Shown: positions 16,129-24,806, numbered from the stretch's first letter. The stretch is DNA of 64,000 nucleotides from Streptomyces hokutonensis (GCF_000376565.1 NZ_BARG01000063.1:62001-126000), one strand, 5' to 3'. Made by a program: numbers and translations. Notes: a model not told the origin generated them from the sequence alone.

Positions 16129-16527
16129 TCAGTGGTCGAGCGGCATGGTGGCGGTCTTGCTGGCGTTGCCGAAGCCGTCGTAGCCGGGGATGACGGACGG
16201 GATGTGGATGGAGGCGGTCACGGTGACGGTGTCGCTGCCGAACGAGGCAGGACAGCCGACGACCGTGAGCCCGGAGCTGACCGCGTCGCTGCACGCCGGC
16301 TGGGCGCCCTGCCGGAGCGAGGCGCTGCGCGCTCCCGCCCGGGCCGCAGTTCCCGCCTGTTCGGCGGTGTAGGCGATCAGGCCCAACTGCACGGCGGCCA
16401 GGGTCACGAGGATCAGGATCGGGATGAACCCGAGGTATTCGATGGCGACTTGACCGCGGTCGCGCGCTTCACGGCCGTAGGACAGGCCAGTTCGTCCGTA
16501 GGGCATCTCGATTCGTCTGGAGGACAT
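16129..16527 (-). CDS. TadE-like minor pilin (second of two)
   Basis: A 132-residue pseudopilin. The leader ends REARDRG and the mature part begins QVAIEYLGF, fitting the prepilin rule (E at +5, Y at +6), followed by a membrane helix to about residue 55. The outer domain has a Cys pair (PACSDAV and VVGCPAS) that could form a disulfide. It is probably processed by the locus prepilin peptidase and acts in pilus initiation or anchoring. The ATG overlaps the junction with the upstream TadE gene (two bases between stop and start), with GAGGAGG 12 bases before it. Confidence 0.85.
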   Translation of the reverse strand: MSSRRIEMPYGRTGLSYGREARDRGQVAIEYLGFIPILILVTLAAVQLGLIAYTAEQAGTAARAGARSASLRQGAQPACSDAVSSGLTVVGCPASFGSDTVTVTASIHIPSVIPGYDGFGNASKTATMPLDH

Positions 16528-16528
16528 C

Positions 16529-16921
16529 TCAGTTCGTCGCCTCCTCTACGGCGCCCGCGTGGGCGTGGACCGTGAAGGGGAAGGCGATCGAGCCGGGGAA
16601 GAGGACGGGCACCTGGAGCCTGACGTCGGCCGTGACGTAGCCCTCGCCCTGGCAGGTCACCTTGGCGTCCCCCCTCCACGCGGCGGACAGCTTGCTGAGG
16701 CCCGCCTGTTCGCAGGCGGCCTGGCGTTCGCCGCGCGTGGCCGCGGTGGCCGCCCGTACCGCCTCGTCGGCAGCATTCCCCGCGAGCGTGTAGGTGTACC
16801 CCACCAGCACGAACTGCCACATCAGCACCAGCGTCAGAATGATCAGCGGGGTCATGCCGAGGAACTCGATGGTGACCTGGCCCCGGTCTCTCCTCAGGAC
16901 GGACATCCGCATCCCCCTCAC
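16529..16921 (-). CDS. TadE-like minor pilin (first of two)
   Basis: About 130 residues. RRDRG is followed by QVTIEFLGM and one hydrophobic helix, the TadE pattern with a prepilin cleavage signal (E at +5, F at +6). The ARAATRGERQAACEQ-type region and a second Cys (VTCQGEG) suggest one disulfide in the external domain. The GTG at 16921 overlaps the CpaE stop as GTGA; an ATG nine bases on (16912) has GAGGGG before it and may be the true start. It is paired with the second TadE gene, probably as a heteromeric pseudopilin complex. Confidence 0.85.
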   Translation of the reverse strand: MRGMRMSVLRRDRGQVTIEFLGMTPLIILTLVLMWQFVLVGYTYTLAGNAADEAVRAATAATRGERQAACEQAGLSKLSAAWRGDAKVTCQGEGYVTADVRLQVPVLFPGSIAFPFTVHAHAGAVEEATN

Positions 16922-18168
16922 TCCCTACGGCGCCGGAAGCTCACCGAGCCGCGGTCGCCGCCGCCCCGGGTCCGGCCGCCCTTCTGGGCGACTTCGGGGA
17001 CCTTGACCAGTCCGAGTTCGCCCGCGAGACCCCACAGGGCCTGTTTGACCACGCTCTTGTTGTCGAGTTCGTGCAGGCGGCCCGCGTCGACCGCGCCCTG
17101 GAGTTCCTTGAAGTTGGCGGGGATCGCGGTGGCGGCGACGGCCGTGCCGGTGATGCGCTGGATGAGGGCCGGCTGGATCTCCGTACCGCGCGTGTACCGG
17201 TTGACGACGATGGTCGTCTCCTCCGCCTTGCGGATCTGCAGCCGGTCCCACATGCGGACGGTGCGCTTCGCGGCGCGTACGGCGACCACGTCCGGGGTGG
17301 TGAACAGCAGGGCGGTGTCGGCCATTTCGACGGCCGCCGCGCTCGCGCCGCTCATCTGGGCGCCGCAGTCGATGACGACGACCTCGTAGCGGGAGCGCAG
17401 GGCGCTGACGATCTGGCGGGCGGCCCGGTCGGTGACCTCCTCGCCGCGTTCGCCCTCGCCGGGGGCGAGCAGCAGGGCCATCCCGGTGTCGTGGCGGAAC
17501 ACGGCGTCGGCCAGGACGCGCGGTGAGATGTCGGTGATCGCGGCGAGGTCGACGACCGAGCGGCGGAACTGGACGTCCAGGTAGGAGGCGATGTCGCCGG
17601 TCTGGAGGTCCATGTCGACGAGCGCGGTGGTACGGCCCGAGGTCTGGGCGGCGAGGGCGAGTTGGATCGCGGCGAGGGTGGCGCCGACCCCGCCCTTGGC
17701 GCCGCTGACCGTGACGACGGTGCCGCCGACGCCGGTGAACACATCGCCGCCGTGGCCGAGATGGCGCCGTACGCCCACGGACCAGGCGGCGACGGCCTGG
17801 ACCCGGGTGGCCAACTCCTCGTAGCTCAGCGGGAGGGCGATGAGGCCGCGGGCGCCGGCGTCCATGGCGGCCTGGAAGAGGCCGGGGCTGGCGTCGGTGG
17901 TGATGAGGATGACGCCGACGGCCGGGAAGCGCAGGGCGACTTCGCGGACCAGCTCCAACGCCGGGACGGGACCGATGCGTTCATGCACCACCACGACCTC
18001 GGGCAGCTCGTCGACGGACTCGGCGGCGAGCCGGGCCAGGGTGTCGATGAGCTGCGTCGAGTCGGCCACCGGGGCCACCGGGTCGGCGTCCGGGAGCTGG
18101 CTGAGCAGGGTCGTGATGGCGCGGATGGCGTCCGCGTCTCCGACCGCCGGGAGAATCCTGGTGGGCAT
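16918..18168 (-). CDS. cpaE: CpaE/TadZ-family ParA-like ATPase
   Basis: A 416-residue protein. Residues 1-135 form a receiver-like domain without a clear phosphorylation site, as in TadZ. Then comes the MinD/ParA-type ATPase with a deviant Walker A, SGAKGGVGAT (about residues 155-164), a DMDLQTGDI motif and VVIDCGAQMSG. A basic tail ends SFRRRRE. TadZ proteins localise the Tad machine at a cellular site. It lies nine bases after the CpaB gene and is coupled to the TadE gene by a GTGA overlap. Confidence 0.92.
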   Translation of the reverse strand: MPTRILPAVGDADAIRAITTLLSQLPDADPVAPVADSTQLIDTLARLAAESVDELPEVVVVHERIGPVPALELVREVALRFPAVGVILITTDASPGLFQAAMDAGARGLIALPLSYEELATRVQAVAAWSVGVRRHLGHGGDVFTGVGGTVVTVSGAKGGVGATLAAIQLALAAQTSGRTTALVDMDLQTGDIASYLDVQFRRSVVDLAAITDISPRVLADAVFRHDTGMALLLAPGEGERGEEVTDRAARQIVSALRSRYEVVVIDCGAQMSGASAAAVEMADTALLFTTPDVVAVRAAKRTVRMWDRLQIRKAEETTIVVNRYTRGTEIQPALIQRITGTAVAATAIPANFKELQGAVDAGRLHELDNKSVVKQALWGLAGELGLVKVPEVAQKGGRTRGGGDRGSVSFRRRRE

Positions 18169-18177
18169 GCGGGCCTC

Positions 18178-18891
18178 TCACTTGTCCTTCGCGAGTTCGT
18201 ACGTCCGGTCCTGCTCGGGCACGGTCGTATCGGTGCCGGGCGCCACCAGGGCCAGCCGCACCCGCTCGGCGAACGACTCGGCGTAGGTGATGCGCTGGGC
18301 GTCCAGCGTGGACAGCGCGAAGGTGATGGGGACGGCGTTGGTGGACTGCTGCTGGTTCTTGTCGCTGTTGCTGCCCGGGTCGAGGGCGGTGATGTGGCCG
18401 ACGTCGATGACCTTCGCGTTGGTCACGATGATCTTCGACTGGTCGGGGTCGCCCTCTTTGGCGCCCGCGAAGGTGGCGTACACGTTGACCGTGGAGCCCG
18501 GGTAGATCTTGCCCGCGACACCGGTGGCCGCGTCGATCATGATCGCGACCTCCTGCTGGCCGGGCCGCAGCGCCGGCTGGTCGACGATCATGTCGGTCTG
18601 CAGCAGGGAGCCGCTCCGCAGGGTGGTCACCGCGATCTTGCCCTTGATCTGGCCGAGATCGGTCACGGCGTTGTCCGACAGCCACCGCTTGGGCATCTCG
18701 ATCTTCTTGAACTGGGCCGCGGTGAGCGTCGTGTAGGGCGCCACGTCGTCCCTGACCTGGTAGGCCGCGACTTCGGGGCCGACCTTGGACTTCACGTCAC
18801 TGATGACGGAGAGGACGCCGGCGAACGCGCCGAGGGCGCAGAGGACCGACAGGAGCAGGAGTATCACGCCGCGGCGCTGACGGGAGTTCAT
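18178..18891 (-). CDS. cpaB: CpaB/RcpC-family pilus assembly protein (SAF domain)
   Basis: A 237-residue protein with an N-terminal membrane anchor (residues 9-30, VILLLLSVLCALGAFAG) and a periplasm-side SAF-like domain with LTAAQFKKIEMPKRWLSD and GKIAVTTLRSGSLLQTDMI. CpaB homologues in Gram-negative bacteria work with the secretin. Here no secretin exists and the role is likely wall-side scaffolding of the pilus. The ATG at 18889-18891 gives a natural membrane anchor start; only a weak GAGG lies upstream. Confidence 0.88.
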   Translation of the reverse strand: MNSRQRRGVILLLLSVLCALGAFAGVLSVISDVKSKVGPEVAAYQVRDDVAPYTTLTAAQFKKIEMPKRWLSDNAVTDLGQIKGKIAVTTLRSGSLLQTDMIVDQPALRPGQQEVAIMIDAATGVAGKIYPGSTVNVYATFAGAKEGDPDQSKIIVTNAKVIDVGHITALDPGSNSDKNQQQSTNAVPITFALSTLDAQRITYAESFAERVRLALVAPGTDTTVPEQDRTYELAKDK

Positions 18892-18994
18892 GAACCGTAC
18901 AACCTCATTGGGGATATCGGTCGAGCGGAAATGAGCGGATCGAGCCGGGTCGAGCGGGACCAGGTGCTGTAAGCGTGTCCTGTGAAGGGATGAC

Positions 18995-19837
18995 TTATCC
19001 GCTGGGCGTTTGGTTCTCGTGAACGGGCGGTGTTGCCGAGCAGAAGACACAACGGTCGCCGATGACGTCGATACCGCACCAATGGCACACGGACTGCCGT
19101 ACCGAGGTGACCAGTTGGTACAGCACCGACAGGTCGGGCAGATATGTACAGAACTCGATCAGCTTGCCCGTGCCCCACCAACTCGCCGACTCGGCGGGCA
19201 GGGTGGCCTCGCGCAGCCCCATCGCGTTCCAGGCCGGGGCGAGGGTGGTGCCGATCCAGTCGGACTGGAGCTGGCCCTTGGCGACCAGCATCCAGGTGCC
19301 GAACTCCGGCCCGGCGAGGGCGACTCCGGGTCCGACCCTGATGAGCTGCGGTTCCGGGTGGGCGATCACCGCGAACTGGCTGCCGGGCACCCAGGACTTG
19401 GCGTGCGACTTGAGGCCGACGGGGACCCGGTCGAGCCTGGTGACGGAGCCGAGGACGGCGCCGGCGTGGATGTAGTGGGTGAGCAGCCGGCCCGCCGAGG
19501 CGAGCACTCCGGGGCTGAGGTCGCAGGACGCGAGCTGCCTCAACTGACGGGCCAGGACCGCGAGTCCGAGTGGGGGGAGATTCGGACGGAACAGGGCGAT
19601 CCGGTCGGTCTCCAGGATGGACCGGATGGTGTGCAGCCGCCGGTCGACGCCCTCGGACACCGCCTGCGAGGACACGACGACGACATGCCCGTGCTGGTCG
19701 ATGAGGGTCTGCATCTCCGACAGCGCCTGGTCCAGCGGCCGTTGATCCAGGTCCCGCAGCACGACGGCGGGCACGGTTCGTTCGTCCTGTGGCGGCAGCG
19801 CCATGTCGGCGCTGGTCACGGCAATGGCAGTTGGCAC
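18995..19837 (-). CDS. Conserved Tad-locus protein with C-terminal zinc ribbon
   Basis: A 280-residue soluble protein, the first gene of the Tad cluster. It has no signal peptide or membrane helix. The last 35 residues contain CHWCGIDVIGDRCVFC, two CxxC knuckles that should bind one zinc. The middle part has several Trp and a PGVLASAGRLLTHYIHAG stretch but no enzyme motif that I recognise. Similar proteins head Streptomyces Tad loci, to my knowledge without assigned function. It is separated from CpaB by 103 bases, so it may be the first gene of the operon or a separately expressed regulator or adaptor. Confidence 0.75.
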   Translation of the reverse strand: MPTAIAVTSADMALPPQDERTVPAVVLRDLDQRPLDQALSEMQTLIDQHGHVVVVSSQAVSEGVDRRLHTIRSILETDRIALFRPNLPPLGLAVLARQLRQLASCDLSPGVLASAGRLLTHYIHAGAVLGSVTRLDRVPVGLKSHAKSWVPGSQFAVIAHPEPQLIRVGPGVALAGPEFGTWMLVAKGQLQSDWIGTTLAPAWNAMGLREATLPAESASWWGTGKLIEFCTYLPDLSVLYQLVTSVRQSVCHWCGIDVIGDRCVFCSATPPVHENQTPSG

Positions 19838-20164
19838 GCGCGGCTCCCCGTCTCACGCCTGTCGGCTTCCCGGCATTACTCCGGTACGCCGAGTCGACTT
19901 CACTGCGTGACTACCTCAGCACTGTATCCACGCCCCTGTGACCGGAGAACAGCGTTTCGGTAGCTGTCCCGCAACTGTCATTGCGCACAACACGCCAAAT
20001 CGGGGCAGGTCGAGCAGCTGATCGTGGCCGGGGCCCCGAATCCACTGCCGGGGAAGTTGGTCTGGACCTCTTGACAGCGGATTGGTCTGGACCAACTCTT
20101 GAACTCCAGCGGTGGCCACCGCCGTTCGTCACAGTCCCCTCCAACTCCCCCACCGGAGGCATCA
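19838..20164. other. Divergent intergenic region between Tad locus and chitinase
   Basis: This 327-base stretch holds no convincing gene. Its right part carries the chitinase promoter with two 12-base repeats and a ribosome-binding site. Its left part should hold the promoter of the Tad cluster, but I could not pick out convincing -10/-35 boxes there. Confidence 0.6.
20058..20094 (+). promoter_or_regulatory. Chitinase promoter with paired DasR-type (dre) direct repeats
   Basis: Two near-identical 12-mers, TGGTCTGGACCT (20058-20069) and TGGTCTGGACCA (20083-20094), are spaced 25 bases apart. Between them is a -35-like TTGACA (20071-20076). This is the arrangement known from Streptomyces chitinase promoters, where such repeats overlap the RNA polymerase site and match the dre consensus (TGGTCTAGACCA) bound by the GlcNAc-responsive repressor DasR. 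Control by chitin/GlcNAc is therefore expected. Confidence 0.85.
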
Positions 20165-21871
20165 GTGGACCGCGCACCAGGCATGCCCGTACTCAGGAAC
20201 AGACGTCTGTGGGCCGGGGTCGCCATGGCCGCCCTCGCTCTCTCCTTCGCGGGCACCGGCCAGGCGTCCGCCGCCGACATCAACAACGCCAAGAACGCCG
20301 GCTTCGAATCGGGCCTGACCAACTGGACCTGTACGGCGGGCAGCGGCACGACCGTCTCCTCCCCGGTGCACAGCGGCGCGGCGGCCCTCAAGGCCACACC
20401 CGCCGGCCAGGACAACGCCCAGTGCAGCGAGTCGGTCGCGGTCAAGCCCAACTCGACGTACACGCTGAGCGCGTGGGTGCAGGGCGGCTACTCCTACCTG
20501 GGCGTGACGGGCACGGGCACGACGGACGTCTCGACCTGGACCCCCGACACGACTGCTTGGAAGCAGCTGTCGACGACGTTCACGACGGGCGCCTCGACGA
20601 CCTCCGTCTCGGTCTACACCCACGGCTGGTACGGACAGGCCGCCTACTACGCCGACGACATCTCGGTCTACGGCCCCGACGGCGGCGGTGGCAGCGACCC
20701 GGCCCCGACGGTCCCGGCGACCCCGACGGGCGTGTCCGTGTCCTCGACGACGTCCTCCTCGGTCTCCCTCGCGTGGAGCGCGGTGTCGGGAGCCACGGGC
20801 TACAACGTCTACCAGAACGGCACGAAGATCACGGCGGTGACGGGAACCTCCGCCACGGTGACGGGACTTGCGGCTTCGACCTCGTACTCCTTCCAGGTCA
20901 CGGCGACCAACTCGGCCGGTGAGTCCGGGAAGTCGACGGCGGTGACGGGCACGACGACGGCGACCGGCGGGGGTGGCGGCGGCACCCTGCCGAAGCACGC
21001 GGTGACCGGCTACTGGCAGAACTTCAACAACGGCGCGACCGTCCAGAAGCTCTCGGCCGTCTCCTCGCCGTACGACATCATCGCGGTGGCCTTCGCGGAC
21101 GCGACCTCGACCCCGGGCGCGGTCTCCTTCACGCTCGACTCGTCGGGCCTCGGCGGCTACACGGTCGACCAGTTCAAGGCGGACATCGCGGCCAAGCACG
21201 CGGCCGGCAAGAAGGTGATCATCTCGATCGGCGGCCAGAACGGCACGATCTCGGTCAGCGACTCGACGTCGGCCGCGAACTTCGCCAACTCGGTCTACTC
21301 CCTGATGCAGACGTACGGCTTCGACGGCGTCGACATCGACCTGGAGAACGGCATCAACGCGACCTACATGACACAGGCGTTGAGGTCACTGTCGTCGAAG
21401 GCGGGCTCGTCCCTCATCATCACGATGGCGCCCCAGACCATCGACATGCAGTCGACGTCGAACGCGTACTTCCAGACCGCGCTGAACGTGAAGGACATCC
21501 TCACGGTCGTCAACATGCAGTACTACAACAGCGGCACGATGCTGGGCTGCGACGGCAAGGTCTACGGCCAGGGCACGGTCGACTTCCTCACGGCCCTCGC
21601 CTGCATCCAGCTCCAGGGCGGCCTCTCCCCGTCCCAGGTGGGCCTCGGCCTCCCGGCCTCCACGAGCGCGGCCGGCAGCGGCTACGTCTCCCCCACCATC
21701 GTCAACAACGCCCTCGACTGCCTGACCGCCGGCACCAACTGCGGCACCTTCAAGCCGTCGAAGACCTACCCCGACCTCCGGGGCGCGATGACCTGGTCGA
21801 CGAACTGGGACGCGGCGGCGGGCAGTTCGTGGTCGAACTCGGTGGGGGCGCATGTGCACGCGCTGCCGTAG
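20165..21871 (+). CDS. Secreted GH18 chitinase with CBM and FnIII domains
   Basis: A 568-residue secreted enzyme. The GTG at 20165 is chosen because GGAGG ends five bases before it. Residues 1-36 are a signal peptide (cut near ASA-A), residues 38-165 form a jelly-roll carbohydrate-binding module (NAGFESGLTNWT start), residues 175-255 a fibronectin type III domain, a poly-Gly linker follows, and residues 270-565 are the GH18 barrel. The catalytic motif is FDGVDIDLE with E394 as the acid and D387/D390/D392 before it. The domain order resembles S. coelicolor and S. lividans family-18 chitinases of the ChiC/ChiD type. It degrades chitin outside the cell. The promoter bears paired dre boxes, and a strong terminator follows. 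Confidence 0.95.
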   Translation: MDRAPGMPVLRNRRLWAGVAMAALALSFAGTGQASAADINNAKNAGFESGLTNWTCTAGSGTTVSSPVHSGAAALKATPAGQDNAQCSESVAVKPNSTYTLSAWVQGGYSYLGVTGTGTTDVSTWTPDTTAWKQLSTTFTTGASTTSVSVYTHGWYGQAAYYADDISVYGPDGGGGSDPAPTVPATPTGVSVSSTTSSSVSLAWSAVSGATGYNVYQNGTKITAVTGTSATVTGLAASTSYSFQVTATNSAGESGKSTAVTGTTTATGGGGGGTLPKHAVTGYWQNFNNGATVQKLSAVSSPYDIIAVAFADATSTPGAVSFTLDSSGLGGYTVDQFKADIAAKHAAGKKVIISIGGQNGTISVSDSTSAANFANSVYSLMQTYGFDGVDIDLENGINATYMTQALRSLSSKAGSSLIITMAPQTIDMQSTSNAYFQTALNVKDILTVVNMQYYNSGTMLGCDGKVYGQGTVDFLTALACIQLQGGLSPSQVGLGLPASTSAAGSGYVSPTIVNNALDCLTAGTNCGTFKPSKTYPDLRGAMTWSTNWDAAAGSSWSNSVGAHVHALP

Positions 21872-21887
21872 CGGATCCTGCTGAACA

Positions 21888-21923
21888 AGGAGTGCGACCG
21901 GACTGCCGCCCGGTCGCACTCCT
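21888..21923. terminator. Strong hairpin between convergent genes
   Basis: A perfect 14-bp stem (arm AGGAGTGCGACCGG, then an 8-base loop, then the complement) lies 16 bases after the chitinase stop and just beyond the stop of the minus-strand antitoxin-like gene. It can terminate from both sides. Confidence 0.85.
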
Positions 21924-21934
21924 CCGCGTTGTGC

Positions 21935-22198
21935 CTACTCCGCCGGCCGGTCGTTGCCGTCGGCGTTCCCCGCGTTCCCCGGGTTCCCCGGGTTCCCCGC
22001 GTTTTCGGCGAGCCTGTCCAGCAGTGCCTGCGCCTTGTCGACCGCGCCGTCGATCTGCTCGCTGTGCTTGCCGCCGGTCTTCTCGTCGACGAGCTCACCG
22101 GCCTTCTCCAGCCCGTCGGAGATCGCGTCCCCGTGCTCCTCGGCGATCTCCTCGGCCTTGTCCTTGAGCTTCCCCAGGTCCCCCAGGTTGTCGAACAC
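21935..22198 (-). CDS. MT0933/Rv0909-type antitoxin-like protein
   Basis: An 87-residue protein. The GTG at 22198 follows GAGGGGGA. The sequence DKAEEIAEEHGDAISDGLEK then AGELVDEKTGGKHSEQIDGA matches the MT0933-like antitoxin family (M. tuberculosis Rv0909). The family is widespread in actinobacteria, often as stand-alone genes, so antitoxin function is not guaranteed. The C-terminus carries a low-complexity NPGNPGNAGNADGN tail from imperfect 9-base repeats. The usual partner of Rv0909 (an Rv0910-type START-domain protein) is not next to it. Confidence 0.8.
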   Translation of the reverse strand: MFDNLGDLGKLKDKAEEIAEEHGDAISDGLEKAGELVDEKTGGKHSEQIDGAVDKAQALLDRLAENAGNPGNPGNAGNADGNDRPAE

Positions 22199-22342
22199 GG
22201 CAGATCCCCCTCGCTGCAACGCCCGTACGCGGTCAGGGACATGGTCCTCACGACAGCCCCCACAGAACAAGGTGGCCCCCGCGCAACCGCCCCGGCGGTC
22301 GGAGGCGCGGGGCGGGCGTGTTCGGGGCGCGTTCGTCCCGCG

Positions 22343-22843
22343 TCAGCGCTCCGTGCAGTACGGCCCGGCGGGTGCCCTCGGAAAGGCCGCGGTCCCGTCC
22401 AGCCACCCTTGAAGCCGCTCGGCCAGGGTGAGGTCTTCGGGAAACAGCGCCTCTCCGTGCTCCGGGCACCGGGCGTTGGGGTCCCAGCCCCACATCCGGC
22501 CCTCCGGGGTGCTGAAGTCGACGAGGGACCAGATCGCACAGCCCCATGTCAACAGCGGCACGACGGAAGGCGGGTGGCCCGGTGCCCCGCGCCAGCCCAG
22601 GTACTCCTCCACCAGCCGTTCGCCGTCGCTGTACCTGAACTCCGTTTCGGTGAGGGACAGGGCCTCGCCCCAGCGACCGAACCCACCGTCGGCGACTTCG
22701 AGATGGATCCGTTTGAGAAGCGGCGGCATGGGATACCCGACCGCGGCCTCCAACTCGGCCACGGCCTCCGGCGGGGCGGTCGGCGGCCGTTCACCTGCCG
22801 GATACCGCTCTCGTACCGCCTGGATGATCTCGTCCTCCGTCAT
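22343..22843 (-). CDS. SMI1/KNR4 (SUKH) family protein
   Basis: A 166-residue soluble protein. AVAELEAAVGYPMPPLLKRI and the following EVADGGFG are the N-terminal signature of the SUKH/SMI1-KNR4 superfamily. A central Trp-rich WGCAIWSLVDFSTPEGRMWGWD region follows. SUKH proteins are among the commonest immunity proteins of polymorphic toxin systems, but orphan copies are frequent in Streptomyces. The ATG at 22843 has no strong ribosome-binding site. No toxin gene lies beside it. It is transcribed divergently from the sigma factor gene. Confidence 0.8.
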   Translation of the reverse strand: MTEDEIIQAVRERYPAGERPPTAPPEAVAELEAAVGYPMPPLLKRIHLEVADGGFGRWGEALSLTETEFRYSDGERLVEEYLGWRGAPGHPPSVVPLLTWGCAIWSLVDFSTPEGRMWGWDPNARCPEHGEALFPEDLTLAERLQGWLDGTAAFPRAPAGPYCTER

Positions 22844-22991
22844 AGCGGCATGCGTAGCAGCCGCCACTGACAATGAAGGGCGAGCCGACCGTACGCCTGG
22901 CCGACCCGGTCTGAAACATTCCTGTGGGTCCACCGCATCAATGAAGTGAGGGTGGCACGGGCAACAGCCCGCGGGGGCAGGGGGAGACGGT

Positions 22992-23510
22992 ATGAGACGA
23001 CAGGGACGCGCCGACGAGTACGCGGAGTTCGCCGCCGCGCGCGCCGGGCATCTCTATCGGTCCGCCTGTCTGCTGACCGCAGGGGACACGCATCTGGCCG
23101 AGGACCTGGTGCAGGAGACCCTCGGAAAGCTGTACGTCGGGTGGGGGCGGATGTCCCGGATCGGGAACCCCGCCGGGTACGCGCAGACCGTGCTCACCCG
23201 TACGTTCCTCGCGCACCAGCGGCGCCGCAGCAGCACCGAGCGCGCCACCGACGTCCTGCCCGACCGGCCCGACCCGGGCGGCTCCGGCGGTGACACCCCC
23301 CTGCGACTGACCCTGCTCCAGGCCCTGTCCCGGCTGCCCGCGAAGGACCGGGCCGTGGTCGTCCTGCGCTACTGGGAGGACCGGTCCGTCGAGGAGACCG
23401 CCGACGTCATGCACGTCAGCTCCGCCGCCGTACGCACCCGCTGCGTCCGCGCGCTGGGCCGGCTGCGGGAACTCCTCGGCGAGAACCTCGACGAGTACGC
23501 CCGCCCCTGA
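22992..23510 (+). CDS. SigE-family ECF RNA polymerase sigma factor
   Basis: A 172-residue ECF sigma factor. Region 2 includes HLYRSACLLTAGDTHLAEDL and VQETLGKLYVGW; region 4 includes LSRLPAKDRAVVVLRYWEDR and SVEETADVMHVSSAAVRTRC. It is of the group called SigE-family in Streptomyces annotation, short and without an extra C-terminal domain. The ATG at 22992 follows GGGGAGA. The membrane protein encoded 53 bases downstream probably controls it. Its target promoters cannot be deduced from the window. Confidence 0.9.
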   Translation: MRRQGRADEYAEFAAARAGHLYRSACLLTAGDTHLAEDLVQETLGKLYVGWGRMSRIGNPAGYAQTVLTRTFLAHQRRRSSTERATDVLPDRPDPGGSGGDTPLRLTLLQALSRLPAKDRAVVVLRYWEDRSVEETADVMHVSSAAVRTRCVRALGRLRELLGENLDEYARP

Positions 23511-23563
23511 CCGCCCCGCCCATCCATCTCGCCAACACCCCCTATGCGAAACGGTGGTTCGCC

Positions 23564-24805
23564 ATGCCCGACGCACACTCCAGCGACAGCGCCGACCCCT
23601 TCGAGACACGGCTCGCGGCCGGTCTCCGGGACGCGGGCGGTGCCTTCGAGACCGACCGGGCCGCACTCGTCACCGCGGGTGCCCTCAAGGGCCGCCGGCG
23701 GCTGCTACGCCGCCGGAACGCGGCCGTCATGAGCGGCGCCGCCGGTATCGCCCTCGTCGGCGTCGGCACGGCGGTGCTCCTGCCGAGCGGCTCCGGCACA
23801 CAGGCTTCCCCGGCCACCTCCACCCACGCCTCCGCCACCTCCTCCGCCCCCGCTCCCGTCTCCGGCAAGGACCTGTTCATGACGTTCGGACACCTGATGG
23901 GCGACGGCTCGTACACCAAGATCGAGACCCGTGGGACGGACGAGGGACCGGCGCCGTACGTCCATGCCGTCTACGACGACGGGAAGGGCAAGTCGGCCGT
24001 CGAGCTGAGCCTGGGCCGGTTGGAGCCGGGGAGCGACGAGGCGCGGCAGGCCACCACGTGCCCGGCGAAGGTGTTCACGCACTACGACGCGTGCCGCACG
24101 AGCCGGCTGGCGGACGGGTCGCTGGTCATGGTCCTTCAGGGGTACGAGTATCCCGACCGCCGGGTGGACACCAAGTTGTGGAGCGCGGAACTCGTCACCC
24201 CCGAGGGGCAGCACGTGAGCTTGAGCGAGTGGAACGCCGCCGCCGAGAAGGACTCACCGATCACCAGGCCCCAACCGCCGCTGTCCCCCGCCCGGTTGAC
24301 GAAATTCGTGGCTTCGAAGGCGTGGCGGAAGGTCATCGACGCGATTCCCGAGCAGACGCCGGCAGCGACCCCGGCACCGGGCGACACAGCCTTCGGCGCT
24401 CCCGTCGCCCCGACCCTCAAGAGCCTGCTGCCGAAGGGACTCACCGTCTCCGACAGCAGCGGTGACGACACCGGGTTCGGCTATCTCGTCGTCGACGACG
24501 GCAAGGGCAAGAGCCTCGTCCAGGTCAACGTCCAGGCGAACATGTCGGACGTCGAGGGCGACCTCTTCGGCTCGGACGCCGAGGTCCTGTCGGACGGTAC
24601 GAAGGTCGCCACGCACCAGGGTCCCGGCGAGAAGGGCGGCTCGGGTGTCGTGATGTGGACGGTCGACACCATCCGCACCGACGGCTCGCGCGTGGTGATC
24701 AGCGCCTTCAACTCCGGCGCCCAGGACACCCCTTCGACCCGTACCGCCCCGGCCCTGACGATGAAGCAGCTCCGGGCGATCGCCCTCAGCCCCAACTGGC
24801 TCTGA
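23564..24805 (+). CDS. Membrane protein, probable partner of the ECF sigma factor
   Basis: A 413-residue single-span protein. Residues 1-52 are a basic cytoplasmic part ending KGRRRLLRRRN, residues 54-75 are the membrane helix (GAAGIALVGVGTAVLL), then a Thr/Ser/Pro linker, and residues 98-413 are external. The outer part contains two related beta-rich units: compare YVHAVYDDGKGKSAVELSL with GYLVVDDGKGKSLVQVNV, which suggests an internal duplication. The topology and position behind a sigma gene are those of Streptomyces anti-sigma-like partners, but no ZAS zinc motif is present, so sigma binding is inference. Confidence 0.75.
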   Translation: MPDAHSSDSADPFETRLAAGLRDAGGAFETDRAALVTAGALKGRRRLLRRRNAAVMSGAAGIALVGVGTAVLLPSGSGTQASPATSTHASATSSAPAPVSGKDLFMTFGHLMGDGSYTKIETRGTDEGPAPYVHAVYDDGKGKSAVELSLGRLEPGSDEARQATTCPAKVFTHYDACRTSRLADGSLVMVLQGYEYPDRRVDTKLWSAELVTPEGQHVSLSEWNAAAEKDSPITRPQPPLSPARLTKFVASKAWRKVIDAIPEQTPAATPAPGDTAFGAPVAPTLKSLLPKGLTVSDSSGDDTGFGYLVVDDGKGKSLVQVNVQANMSDVEGDLFGSDAEVLSDGTKVATHQGPGEKGGSGVVMWTVDTIRTDGSRVVISAFNSGAQDTPSTRTAPALTMKQLRAIALSPNWL

Positions 24806-24806
24806 T

